From contig OY720636.1 in assembly GCA_963169105.1 (NCBI GenBank), positions 65,646,123 through 65,710,122 of the forward strand: 64,000 nt of DNA. The letters are read 5' to 3'. Origin of the DNA: Ceriagrion tenellum (taxonomy: Eukaryota; Arthropoda; Insecta; Odonata; Coenagrionidae). Position 1 is the first letter of the stretch; each line of letters begins with the position of its first letter. Shown in pieces: positions 1-9,314 of the stretch. The position numbers and the translations under genes were made by a program. Under the pieces are notes generated by a model. That model was not told the origin of the DNA and did no database searches. It saw only the letters and a program-made list of their open reading frames with translations.

Positions 1-586
1 TTAAAAGGGAAACTACAGTTACAGGGTAGGGTCACCACCAACCTTGATAGAAATACCAATTCCTCTTGTTTTTGTTTGACAGGACAACAACAAACCTATC
101 TCCAAACATAAAATGAGGAACATTGAAGCGTAAACCATTAAAACGTCTTCATTTCTTGTCCTGCTCTCCAAAAAATATTAGTCATCATTAGATGAAAAAA
201 GTCGTTTAGACCAAGGTAATGAATTTAAGTAGGTTTTAGTGGAATGTACAAAGTTTCTTAAATTACTCCTTTATATCTCATTCATGGTAAAATTCCATGA
301 AGCTACTGCAAACACTGTCAGCATCATCAAAAGAGATGTCTCAAGATGATCCTTCTCAAATTTCATTGACAGGTGGTGAGAAATACCCAAAGAACTCTTA
401 ATTGCATAAATTGCTTTCATGCACCCATGTTTAATTTTTTATTGGAGAACGTTTCGTGGGAAAACAATTTACATTCTTTCATGAGACATGCTTTACCTAT
501 CCTACTCTCTCTTCAATATCTTCTTTGAGATAATGAATTGAAGTGTGTCACTGGAAAGCTTATGACTACCTCCTACAGAGATTTTA

Positions 587-868
587 TTATCTGGTCACTC
601 CTCTAAGCCACATGAGCTCAACACCAATATCTGAGGAGGATTCAGTTTTCTGGCTCTCTAAAATCCTTAAGCACATGCCACACAGTTCTTGTCAAAGATT
701 ATAATACACATGTTCACCACATTGAATGCAACCTCTAGATATACCATGAATGGAGGAATGCAACGACTTTCCTACTGCTCTGTTGGAACGCTCCAAATGG
801 AATGGATTTCCTGATTTCCCATTGGCTATCTGACCAACGCAATTGTCATGTGACTCAAAGAGACTCAT
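587..868 (-). other. Short interrupted ORF with a CxxC-x12-CxxC pattern
   Basis: On the minus strand an ATG at 868-866 opens a 58-codon frame that stops at a TGA (694-692). The same frame then stays open for 34 more codons, to a TAA at 589-587. Residues 47-50 read CIQC. After twelve positions, one of them the stop codon, CGMC follows, which gives zinc-ribbon spacing. That spacing is used by many zinc-binding tails, including the C-terminal cysteine cluster of some transposases, but no other residues support a family. It could be a decayed zinc-binding tail or chance. Confidence 0.15.
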
Positions 869-1019
869 AGCATCAGACTGCTAGTTTAACTCGCCAGCCG
901 CTAATGGCGCTAGCTATTGCAACAGTGTTTCCTCTATAGTCTTACTAAAAAATTTAGAAGCAGGTCTTCCAATTCTCTTCCCTGGCACCGTTGTCAAGCC
1001 CAGCCATTGTCAAACCAAT

Positions 1020-1100
1020 ATTGGCAGATGTTGTCGTAGCATAACTGAATCAGCATCCCTCCAGTCTTATTCCAGCCCCCTCCACACAACATCTGCCAAT
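1020..1100. repeat. Perfect 15-bp inverted repeat
   Basis: Arms at 1020-1034 (attggcagatgttgt) and 1086-1100 are exact reverse complements, with a 51-base loop. It could be a remnant of a small foldback element or a hairpin. Nothing around it tells which. Confidence 0.6.
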
Positions 1101-1782
1101 GGGTCACATCTCAGTACAGTCAAAAGGCTTAGACTTACGGATTGTGCCTACACTACAAGTTTACCTTTCAAGGTGATTTTTTACCCCCACTTCCCCTTCG
1201 TCGACAACTGTTTGCATTTGTCTCAACCCCTCGAACACTCCTCCCCTTTGATAAGTAACTTTGTTTCGACATATGAAACCTTCAATTCAAAATTACTTTC
1301 TTATTTTTTAGTAAGTTTAATTTTAGGGATAGGTTGAAATTAGGCAAAGTAGCAGAGCAAGGTAAGACACTATTTAACGCTATTTTCAATTTTTTAATGG
1401 TAAAACTATATTAGTTCATCATAAATATTTCATAATATTGACGCCCAGTGTACAGATTTTGAATGCATGAAATATCATGCAATTATCATTGATAACTTGT
1501 AACATGAACGGAGATAAATGATTTTTATGTGATACTATTACTGAATGATATCAACAGATTCAGGCGTGATGTAGTGGAAGGTATCCATTAATGAAAAACT
1601 TCAAGCACTTTACAACAATTTAAGTAGTCACACTGCGCGTGTCGACTCACTTAGTCATCATAAGGTGCAAATCAAATTTTTAAATAAGGAAGAAGACAAG
1701 TATATATTGTAACCAGTTCCTTTTGGACGCGGCGACAAAGCTAGGGAGACGATCGAGGAAGATCTTGTTCCTAAATTCCATG

Positions 1783-2086
1783 TTTATTCTTCTTCTTCTT
1801 CTTCTTTCTTCCAGGGTTAGGCTTTCAGCTTGTTCCGGCTCACATCACCATCCCAACCTTGGCCTCCCAACACTCCTTTTCCCCAATGGCTGATATTCCA
1901 AAGCCTGCTTTGGAAACCTCTCATTAGGCATTCACTGTACATGCTCTTTCCACTTATTTTTGTATTCCACCAACCTATCTGATATTGCCCGAACACCTAG
2001 TTCCTCTCTTATAGATGAACTCCTTAATTTGTCTTTCCTTGTACACCCCTTCACTGCTCGAAGAAATTTCATTTCAGATGACTCTC
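1783..2086 (-). pseudogene. LINE reverse transcriptase, C-terminal end and 3' tail (copy A)
   Basis: The minus-strand translation gives the post-RT C-terminal region of an insect non-LTR retrotransposon. The readable path includes SEMKFLR-like, REELGV and KWKEHVQ, then GKRSVGRPR, and it ends at a TAA (1819-1817). The frame is interrupted by a stop after KWKEHVQ and a one-base shift after GRPRLGW. Downstream in element orientation is a (GAA)n tail at 1787-1812, as expected for the 3' end of a LINE that ends in short repeats. Only the last part of the element is present, consistent with 5' truncation. Plus-strand frames across this stretch are its shadows. The clade was not assigned. Confidence 0.8.
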
Positions 2087-2283
2087 TTCTTTATCTATGC
2101 TATCATTCAAATGGTTTGTACATTTTTTGCATAATTATGGTGGATTCTCATTTATTTAACATCTGATATCAGAGAAACATTTTATATTTACAAAATAATT
2201 AGTCCTAGCGGAGTGAAAATAAAGGCGATTGAACCCAATTTTTTTATTTGGGAAATTAATTTTTGCAATTTCTTTGAAGGATT

Positions 2284-2607
2284 TTGTACTCCAACAACCT
2301 ATCTGATGTTGCCCGAACACCTAGTTCCTCTCTTATAGATGTACTCCTTAATTTATCTCTTCAAGTACACCCCTTCACTGCTCGAAGAAATTTCATTTCA
2401 GATGACTCTATTTGTTTCAGCTCTTTTTGTCTTGTTGCCCTACATTCTGACCCATACAACATTGTAGGAACTGCCATCACCTTATAGAACTTAATTAGGG
2501 TTTCTTTTCTTGTTATGCCTTTTAAAGTTCTTCTTATTGTCCCGCTTATCCTCTGAAAATTATCTATTTTATTTGTGATATCTTTATCATCTTCATAAGT
2601 TGTGTTT
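2284..2607 (-). pseudogene. LINE reverse transcriptase fragment (copy B, same family as A)
   Basis: The minus strand reads through YEDDKDITNKIDNFQRI, TLKG-TRKETLIKFYKVMAV and LYGSE, then EMKFLRAVKGC, a stop, and REELGVRA. These are the thumb-like and C-terminal motifs that follow the catalytic part of a LINE reverse transcriptase. About 125 bp (2287-2412) duplicate 1963-2086 at high identity, so copies A and B overlap in the element and lie in tandem in the same orientation, separated by about 200 bp of unrelated sequence. The catalytic aspartates lie upstream of this fragment and are absent. It is non-functional. Confidence 0.8.
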
Positions 2608-2978
2608 TAATTTAATTTAATTGAAAAAAATCTCCTAAATATTGGAAATGGGTACCTGTAATACCTGTTCGAGTATTTTATCATCTATAACAATTTTTGA
2701 TCTTATTGGATTGTTTCCTAAGAATGCCATTGTTATATGTTTTTGCTATTGGAATTTTTAGGTTATATATTTTACTCGATGTAATTTGTGAACCGCCATT
2801 TGTAATTTATAAATTATATGTTTATTTTAAGGGAGAATTTTGTAGAATGAGTGTGATCGTGAGTATTTTCCCATCATCCCTCAGTTCTCTCCCCGGTGGA
2901 CGACTCGATTGGCGCCCAACACCGCTTCGCGTTCCTCGACCAAAACTCTCCCTCCCAGTTTCCACTCCCTCCCCTCCC
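2608..2978. other. Intergenic DNA, no gene recognised
   Basis: AT-rich to about 2870, then a GC-richer stretch of about 110 bp (C-rich, several CpG) running up to the long inverted-repeat element. The longest plus-strand frame here has no motif I recognise. Confidence 0.4.
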
Positions 2979-3537
2979 CACTATTTGGTACAGAGGTAGC
3001 ACTCACTTTCAAAATCGTAGAACTTTTGAATGAATTGAGATATTAGAATAAAATGTTTTTTATTTGAAAGCAAAAACCCTAAGGAATAGAGGAAAAATAT
3101 GCATCAAATGAAAAATAGCAACATAAGTCTGCAAAAAGAGTGCGAAACCAGTTATATTTTTCCAATTATTTTTATGGACCAAAATAATTCAGCGAAAAAT
3201 AAATTTTTAAAAACAAAATTATACATATTATTACGGGTTTAATTTACTTGGTTTAATCTTATTATCAATGAGTATGAGAAAATATAATAATATGTATACT
3301 TTTATTTTTAAATATTTATTTTTCGCTGATTTATTTTGGTCTATAATAATAATTGGAAAAAATTATGGGTTTCACACACTTTTTGCAGACTTATATTGCT
3401 ATATTTCATTTGATGCATATTTTTCCTCTATTTCTTAGGGTTTTAGCTTTCAAATAAAAAACAATTATGCTAATATCTCAATATTTACAAAAGTTCTACG
3501 ATTTTATAAGTGAGTGCTACCTCTGTACCCCATAGTG
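2979..3537. mobile_element. Foldback-like element with long inverted arms
   Basis: Two arms of about 255 bp face each other around a centre of about 50 bp (near 3235-3285). The left arm opens with CACTAT, two mismatches, then GTACAGAGGTAGCACTCAC, and the right arm closes with the reverse complement of the same series. Arm identity is roughly 90% by eye, with scattered substitutions and small indels. There is no coding capacity. The structure is that of a long-TIR non-autonomous DNA transposon. The ends begin CACT, as in CACTA elements, but no 3-bp target duplication is visible (ccc against cgc), so I leave the superfamily open. Confidence 0.75.
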
Positions 3538-3938
3538 CGCCCCCTCTCAACGATCGGTGGAAGGCGAGCGATCGCAACGCGAATCACAGATTTCAAAATT
3601 TCAGCTTGCTCCAGAGCGTCGAGCCGGGGGCCCTTTTGCCTTAGGCTCATGTATGAAATACTCGTGGCAAAACATCACAATAAACATTTTTCATGTACAT
3701 ATTCTTCTTCTTCAGTGTTCAACCCTGAAGTTATTCATTCGGAATTCATTAAGTTCCGAAACGTTGGCGAAGGTTGATTGTTTGAATCACTAACACTGAC
3801 CTATACTCGATATTTTGAATTGGATTTATAAAGAAAGAGGTCGATGGAAGAAAACTATGAATATTAATTTTAAGAAAGCAAAAATTTAGTGAGGATAATG
3901 CATTTTGAAGAAGTAAATACATGCCGATTAATATTAAG
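3538..3938. other. Intergenic DNA with a solo LINE-tail motif
   Basis: Contains a CpG-rich patch (3540-3640) and the tail-like sequence at 3702-3726. Overlapping plus-strand frames of 78-87 codons are present, but I recognise no protein in them. Confidence 0.4.
3702..3726 (-). mobile_element. Isolated LINE 3'-tail sequence
   Basis: The 25-bp string of four TTC units followed by AGTGTTCAACCCTG recurs almost exactly at 3939-3964, where it is the 3' end of the reverse-transcriptase remnant. Here it has no coding sequence attached. It may be an extremely 5'-truncated insertion of the same LINE or a template-switch copy. Confidence 0.45.
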
Positions 3939-4655
3939 TTCTTCTTCTTCAGTGTTCAACCCTGGGGTTGGTTTGCAGCAGTACGCCATTCCTCTCTTCT
4001 GACTGCCTCTCTCTTCATTTCTGTGTATGTGGTGAAACCCATATCATTCACAATCTGCTGCATGAATGACATCCTTAGTCGTCCCCGGCGATTCCTTCCC
4101 TCTATAGCTCCTTCTGCTATCGTTCTAACGATCTAAGACACGACAACATCTGTCGTGTCTTAGAATGTGCCCTACGAGTTTGTCTCTTCTTGTTTGGATA
4201 TGCCTCCACATGGATCTGGTTTCTTGAACTCTTTTCAGTACCTCTTCATTCGTGACTCTATCTTTCCAGCTGAGTTTCAACATCGTTCTGTAGAGCCACA
4301 TCTCCAGGGCTTCTAGCCGCCTTCTCTCTTGTTTTCTTATTACCCATGTTTCACTCCCGTATAGGGCCACACTCCAAACAAATGCTTTCATCATCCGTTT
4401 CCTTATTTCCAAACTAATGTTCTTGCTGGCGAGTAGGTTCTTTCTTAGATAGAATGCAATTTTGGCCTGATGTATTCTCCTCACAATTTCTTTCTGGCTT
4501 CTACTATCTCTTGTTATTCTGCTTCCCAAGTAGGCATATTCCTCCATTACTTCTAGCTTCCCTCCTCCCATTCTTATTATTGGAGGTTCATATTGTTCTT
4601 CATTACTGCAAAACCATCACTTTGGTTGTGCGTTTGTTTATTCTCATTCCATACT
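3939..4655 (-). pseudogene. LINE reverse transcriptase, C-terminal third, frameshifted
   Basis: The minus strand begins near YGMRINKRTTKVMV (4653 downward), shifts frame near 4600, and continues as SNEEQYEPPIIRMGGGKLEV, EYAYLGSRIT, VWSVALYGSETW, MLKLSWKDRVTNEEVL and LVGHILRH. After a second break at a hairpin (4133-4163) the tail TIAEGAIEGRNRRGRLRMSF to EWRTAANQPQG ends at a TGA (3958-3956). These are the motifs that follow the catalytic palm of insect endonuclease/reverse-transcriptase LINEs. The catalytic YADD region is missing. A (GAA)n tail at 3939-3950 marks the element's 3' end. It is 5'-truncated, has at least two frameshifts and is dead. The clade is likely RTE- or CR1-like, not determined. 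Confidence 0.85.
4133..4163. repeat. Perfect 13-bp hairpin inside the LINE remnant
   Basis: CTAAGACACGACA (4133-4145) and its exact reverse complement (4151-4163) flank the loop ACATC. It lies at the point where the reverse-transcriptase frame breaks, between ILRH and the TIAEGAIEG tail, so it probably arose by a local inverted duplication that caused the frameshift. Confidence 0.75.
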
Positions 4656-6259
4656 GATTATCATTATAATATACATATTATCGAAGGTGATATATTCCCT
4701 TGTCACGATTGTAACACAAATACTCCAACAGATCTAAGTGAAGGAGGAATGTCGTAGAGAATAATCCGAAGAAAATTAAGCAAAAGTCAGTTACGTTTAC
4801 CATACCAAGCTGATCGTATCAGATCGATCTGAGATCGATTGGTAAACGTAATGGCAGAGACTATAAATTTAGCTTAAGACATGCCCACCGTCGTACCTAC
4901 CAGTAAAAAAAAATGTACAAGTTTTAGGTCTATGAAAAAAAATAAGCTACGCCGGGTTCTTGGAGTGATGGGGGCAATCTCGGGGCCCCAAATGACAGCA
5001 CTCGGACGAATCTGAGGACCAGCCCTTCAAATTCAAGCCGAGAAAAACGATGTTTAACCTCAGTGACTGATCAGGCACTGGAGTTTTAATCTTTATCCTG
5101 GAACCACTAAGGACAATCTTCAGGCAAGCCAATCAAAAAAATTTTATCCCGCAAGAACGAGTCCGAAAGACCGGACGACAGGAAGCGTTATCTTTCGCGG
5201 CACAAAAAATATAACTCGCGGAAAGAAGGAGGGACTCAGCGATAGGAAAGTTTCTCAGAAGTTTCCTCAACTACGCGCCATAGAGCCTTGGAGCTCGATT
5301 TTCGGACGGTTTTTTCCACAAAGAACTTGTCGGGAAATTTATTTAGACTGTTGAAATTGATTCCTCCGTCCATGCTCCTTGAATAAACATGATTATCTGT
5401 GTCAGTTGACCGTTATTATTCCGCTAAAATATAAATTTTAGAGGAATCTTTGAGACCTCTCTATAAGATCCCATTTTCGAGATGCTAAAGTCCAACGTTA
5501 AATTTCTCCACAGCCGTGCAGTAAAGTGTTTTCACATTCGGCAGCTTGATCGGGGAGACAATCATATTTCATTATTTTGCTAACAGAATAGTATGCTTTC
5601 CGCTTTGCGAATATAGGCCGAACTTCCGAATGAGGCACTGTGAAGAAATCATCCTACTAATATTATAAATGTGAATTTACTCATATTTGTACAGATGAGT
5701 GGCGACGAAACCCAACACGACGGTTGCCCTGGAAGTAATGCCTCTGACTTTATTTTAACTCCCTAATTAGGGAAATCAGTGCATTGAAACAGTTCGCCAT
5801 TGACCGCATAGCCTTATCAGGTTATAACGACACTATCTTAACTTACCTCTGAGTGCTCTGACCGATTTTGTGGACTCTGCAGAGGACAGACTGCAAGATT
5901 AGGCTCGCATATACCCGTCCGGCACAAACTAAAGACGTGAAAGAATAAAAATCGATAGGTGATTTCTCCTATTTTCTAATCCATTTTGAGTAATGTCACT
6001 ACGTAATTTTCCGCACCATACATGAATCGCTTCCTTAGTTACGCGAAAAATTACCCTTCCCAACCAGTTCAGTCCTTTTTTCAGATTCATCCTGAGAAGG
6101 GCTGAGATAGGCTTAGCATTTTTGATTCTCCCACTGAAAGATTTGTCGTATTTTTTCCAGGATAATTGTAAGAGTAGCAGAGAATTTAATAGAGCAAGAT
6201 TAGTAACAGTAAGTTTGGTTTATTGGGTGGCACCATTGAGGTGTATGGAGAGGGCATTA
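4656..6259. other. Intergenic DNA, no gene recognised
   Basis: No coding sequence is supported. A 12-bp inverted repeat (4791-4802 and 4840-4851, ttacgtttacca) encloses the self-complementary core AGATCGATCT. A minus-strand frame at 4947-5132 starts only at a TTG and matches nothing I know. Around 5650 the string TCCTACTAATATTATAAAT resembles the 5' end of Helitron-type elements, but no matching 3' hairpin with CTRR was found. Confidence 0.4.
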
Positions 6260-6260
6260 G

Positions 6261-7271
6261 GGGGCGTCCATTAATTACGTGAGGCATTTTGTGGGGGGAG
6301 GGGTTCGAGGCGAATCTCACCCAATCTCACGTGGGGGAGAGAGGGGAGTCTAGGCAAATATCACGTAATTTTAACCGCAACAAACGGTGTAAAATTGCGA
6401 GAAAACTGGGTTAAATTAAGTGAAACATGTTTCTCCACTAAAATATGGCTAAATCCTACACAATCATATTTATCACGGTCATGCGAACGCTAAAAAGTAG
6501 CACACCGTCGATTGTTTAGCCGCCACCGGCCAGCCAAACGCGCGACTCGACGAACGAGCCGGGTAGCAGCGACGCGCGGACAGGTCCCGACCTTCTGGGT
6601 TTACGCCCGTAAATGTTTCGTTCCTCGACGGCTCAGTCAACGCTGTCACTCATTCAAAATGAGTTATCATGTTTATTATGATGCATACGTGAAAAAACAC
6701 ATCTACAAGACGAAGAAGTGCTGCCAGGAAGAAGTGACAAAGTGCGACCCTCACGGATTGTCACACGTCGAGCTTACTGAGCTTCTGTGTGCAAGTGAAG
6801 ACAGTTTAGAGTGGCTATATCAGAACGAGGTTGAAGGAGCAGATGATTTTACTGAAAATCACATGGACATATTGGTTCCAGTAGTCACTCTTGAGACCAC
6901 ACATGAGTCCCCGGGGACTGAATTATAATGAGTATTCTTTTACGAATTTTAATAGTTCCTATTTAAGTATTTTATTGCTCGATTTTCTCACTGTGATTCT
7001 AGACTGCGTTCTTAGCAGTCTTAAATACTAGTCTAAACTAGTCTTAAATAAAAATAATTAAGCAAATTATGTTTTTTAAAAAATAAATCTAACGCAATCA
7101 AGCACAGATTAACGTATTTACACTAAAAATACACATTTTTAAAAATCTCACGCGAGATTAGGGGTAGGGGGTCGAGCCAAATCTGACGACATTTCACCAA
7201 GAGGGGAGGGGGGGGGGGACGAAAAATCGCAAAAATCGCCAAAATCGCCTCACGTAATTAATGGACGCCCC
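6261..7271. mobile_element. 1.0-kb TIR DNA transposon carrying an ORF
   Basis: The ends at 6261-6285 and 7247-7271 are perfect 25-bp inverted repeats starting GGGGCGTCCATTAATTACGT. Next to them lie G-rich runs (6291-6303; 7201-7218) and CTCACG/TCACGTAAT-like subterminal motifs. No transposase motif is visible in the 960 bp between the ends. The interior holds a CpG-rich segment (6480-6650), an 89-codon ORF (6659-6928) and AATAAA signals at 7048 and 7082. No clear target duplication is seen (left flank GCATTAG, right flank ATCACG). The superfamily is not assigned. It is probably non-autonomous. Confidence 0.8.
6659..6928 (+). CDS. Hypothetical 89-aa protein inside a TIR transposon
   Basis: The first ATG (6659) sits in a good insect initiation context (CAAAATG). 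The frame is open for 49 codons upstream, but only from a TTG, so I take the ATG. The product starts MSYHVYYDAYVKKHIYKTKK. It has a CC pair and a third cysteine by residue 28 and an acidic C-terminal half (SEDSLEWLYQNEVEGADDF), with no signal peptide or membrane segment. The TAA at 6926-6928 is followed by polyadenylation signals about 120 and 155 nt downstream. A CpG-rich leader lies in front. This looks like an intronless transcription unit lying wholly between the transposon ends: either the element's own small gene or a captured host exon. I do not recognise the family. Confidence 0.45.
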   Translation: MSYHVYYDAYVKKHIYKTKKCCQEEVTKCDPHGLSHVELTELLCASEDSLEWLYQNEVEGADDFTENHMDILVPVVTLETTHESPGTEL

Positions 7272-7610
7272 ATCACGCCTTCCAACTGTTGCCTGGCGAC
7301 GGCAATAACAACCAAATAGGTTATCCCTGCTTTTCCAAAACGCGTCTTTGGATTGGGTGGACGCATTGGCGATTACCAAACGATATTACCTGCTATCCTT
7401 CGAAAATTTGAGGTAATTTAAGCTATAAACGTACTTAAATTTCTTGGAGCTATTGATCATGCTTAGGGACCCTTGAATTCCGTGATTAGTTTTTTAGCGA
7501 TTTTTTCGCGAATTTGCTATTTTTTACCTTTTTCACGATATTTCCATACATTCACCAAGTTTCATCATTCTCATGATCATTCTATGGATTTCAAACCAAG
7601 TGAAAACCTT
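7272..7610. other. Intergenic DNA, no gene recognised
   Basis: AT-rich spacer between the TIR transposon and the 405-bp tandem duplication. No motif or frame is supported. Confidence 0.4.
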
Positions 7611-7695
7611 CACCCTATGTGCTCTGCCCTGCTGAGCTAAAAGGCAGTAACTGCATAATTGTTGGTTCTGAAATATTTCACGCTTTTGTTTTCAT

Positions 7696-7980
7696 TCATT
7701 GCCGACTATTTAGTGAAGATATATTTTTATTTTTGCATTTACACCCGCTAAGTATATTTTTGTGACGTTTGTGAGCAATAGAAATGCAGTAACGGTCGTA
7801 CAACGATCGATTTTTTAACGACATTTCGATCAATCGACGGACCACTGATCGGAAGTGATACCTTCGACCGGATTGATAGGATTCATACTGAATTTTAGTG
7901 AGGTTTTTCCGCTGCAAATACGGATTATCGTCTATTTCTTTCCAGATGGTGCGCTGAGTTCGGCTGCAGCAGACACCCAT
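7696..7980 (-). CDS. Hypothetical 94-aa basic protein, copy 1, MGxxCS start
   Basis: It starts at a true ATG (7980-7978) two codons after an in-frame TGA and stops at a TGA. The N terminus MGVCCSR has Gly2 and Ser6, the usual N-myristoylation pattern, and Cys4/Cys5 as in dually acylated membrane-anchored proteins. The rest is strongly basic (RKNLTKIQYESYQSGRRYHF, then RRLIEMSLKNRSLYDRYCI) and ends in a lysine/asparagine-rich tail. There is no membrane segment. An identical copy lies 405 bp away. I do not recognise the family. If expressed it would be predicted at the inner face of a membrane. It may equally be an exon fragment or a chance ORF inside a repeat. Confidence 0.35.
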   Translation of the reverse strand: MGVCCSRTQRTIWKEIDDNPYLQRKNLTKIQYESYQSGRRYHFRSVVRRLIEMSLKNRSLYDRYCISIAHKRHKNILSGCKCKNKNISSLNSRQ

Positions 7981-8100
7981 GTTTCATGATATACATCCAC
8001 TCACACGCTCGATGTCACCCTATGTGTTCTGCCCTGCTGAGCTAAAAGGCAGTAACTGCATAATTGTTGGTTCTGAAATATTTCACGCTTTTGTTTTCAT

Positions 8101-8385
8101 TCATTGCCGACTATTTAGTGAAGATATATTTTTATTTTTGCATTTACACCCGCTAAGTATATTTTTGTGACGTTTGTGAGCAATAGAAATGCAGTAACGG
8201 TCGTACAACGATCGATTTTTTAACGACATTTCGATCAATCGACGGACCACTGATCGGAAGTGATACCTTCGACCGGATTGATAGGATTCATACTGAATTT
8301 TAGTGAGGTTTTTCCGCTGCAAATACGGATTATCGTCTATTTCTTTCCAGATGGTGCGCTGAGTTCGGCTGCAGCAGACACCCAT
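8101..8385 (-). CDS. Hypothetical 94-aa basic protein, copy 2
   Basis: The translation is identical to the ORF at 7696-7980, produced by the 405-bp tandem duplication. It has the same ATG context (TGA AAC ATG), the same MGVCCS start and the same stop. The corresponding part of the third, truncated unit (about 8506-8575) has an in-frame stop in the C-terminal segment and no start, so it is a pseudocopy. Identity between copies 1 and 2 reflects recent duplication and is not evidence of selection. Confidence 0.35.
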   Translation of the reverse strand: MGVCCSRTQRTIWKEIDDNPYLQRKNLTKIQYESYQSGRRYHFRSVVRRLIEMSLKNRSLYDRYCISIAHKRHKNILSGCKCKNKNISSLNSRQ

Positions 8386-8656
8386 GTTTCATGATATACA
8401 TCCACTCACACACTCGATGTCACCCTATGTGTTCTGCCCTGCTGAGCTAAAAGGCAGTAGCTGCATAATTGTTGGTTCTGAAATATGTCACGCTTTTGTT
8501 TTCACTCATTGCCAACTATTTAGTGAAGATACATTTTTATTTTTGCATTAAAACCCGCTAAGTATATTTTTGTGAAGGACTTTAGCAGAGACTTCATTTT
8601 TCTTTTAAATCTACTATTATATAAAAATATTTTTAGTTACTATTATTTTGCTTAAA

Positions 8657-9130
8657 ACTCGTAGTTACTCTTTTCTGACCCAGAAAACAGACAATTATGC
8701 AGTATGTACGGTAAAACCAAAACATTAATTCTTGAAAACCGCTACAGATGTGATTTTTTTGTTTGGTTTCTTTGAAGTCCTCGAGGTTGGAAGTACCGAC
8801 TCTGAACTGAAAACGCGAATTTTTGTCAGTTACTGTCTTTCGTCAGCTTAGGAAGGAAGTACTGTAAAAGCAATTTTGAATATTATTTTTTTTAATGCTG
8901 GTCGTTTCTCTTATTTGGTTTGTAGATCGTAGTTACTGTTTTCTGGCCTACAAAAAAGTATTTATGCAATTGGTACGGTAAAACCAAAACATATTTTGAA
9001 AAAACATATCAGATACAGATTTTCTGTTTGTTTTTTTTTTTTAAACCCCTGGGGTCAAAAATATTCGAATCACATCTAAACTCAAATTGTGAGTTTTTGT
9101 CAGTGACTGTCACAGTTCTGTAAAAAAACA
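8657..9130. repeat. Diverged tandem repeat, period about 268 bp
   Basis: The segment from CGTAGTTACTCTTTTCTG (about 8658) to GTCAGTTACTGTC (about 8838) recurs from 8928 to about 9110, with shared islands TACGGTAAAACCAAAACAT and TTTTTGTCAGT. Identity is moderate, with indels. It looks like an old duplication. Confidence 0.65.
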
Positions 9131-9314
9131 ATAATGATTTAGCCACGGACGTGCAAAGTACATTTGGGATTGTATTTGAAATTTAAAAAAAATTAGAACT
9201 AGAAAATACACGTAGTTATTTTGCAGCTTACTTGATTCAGATTTGATTTGATTGGCTAATTGTTTCATTGACCCTTTTTTTTTGGCAATATTTAATCTGG
9301 TAAGAATTTTTAAT

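Larger units (their letters stand above)
1..1782. other. Intergenic DNA, no gene recognised
   Basis: AT-rich sequence without a long reading frame on either strand. It contains a short inverted repeat (1020-1100) and one short minus-strand ORF (692-868), listed separately. I see no recognisable transposon end or RNA gene. Confidence 0.5.
7611..8575. repeat. 405-bp tandem duplication, 2.4 copies
   Basis: Units start at 7611, 8016 and 8421 (caccctatgtg). Copies 1 and 2 are almost identical; I noticed only a C/T near the start and a G/A near the end. Copy 3 is cut at 8575 and carries more substitutions, including one that puts a stop in the reading frame. The period is a multiple of three. Each full unit holds a complete minus-strand ORF with its own start and stop, so the duplication copied a whole potential gene or exon. 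Confidence 0.95.

Noticed and set aside
1960..2487. Two similar plus-strand frames (RTPSSSLID..HPFTARRNFISDD)
   Set aside because: Antisense of the LINE reverse-transcriptase remnants, whose minus-strand reading is clearly protein-like.
2697..2999. Plus-strand 100-codon frame
   Set aside because: Low-complexity, hydrophobic then proline/serine-rich translation that runs into the foldback element. No start context or homology.
3514..3793. Overlapping plus-strand frames of 78 and 87 codons
   Set aside because: They overlap each other and run across the end of the foldback element and a solo LINE tail. No protein family is recognised.
4947..5132. Minus-strand 61-codon frame
   Set aside because: Starts at TTG, has no recognisable motif, and I see no support for coding.
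6512..6658. 49-codon N-terminal extension of the ORF at 6659
   Set aside because: It can start only at a TTG in a CpG-rich, arginine-rich stretch that reads like a leader. The ATG at 6659 has the better context.
7194..7379. Minus-strand frame ending FVPPPLPSW
   Set aside because: Created by the G-rich end and the terminal repeat of the TIR transposon.
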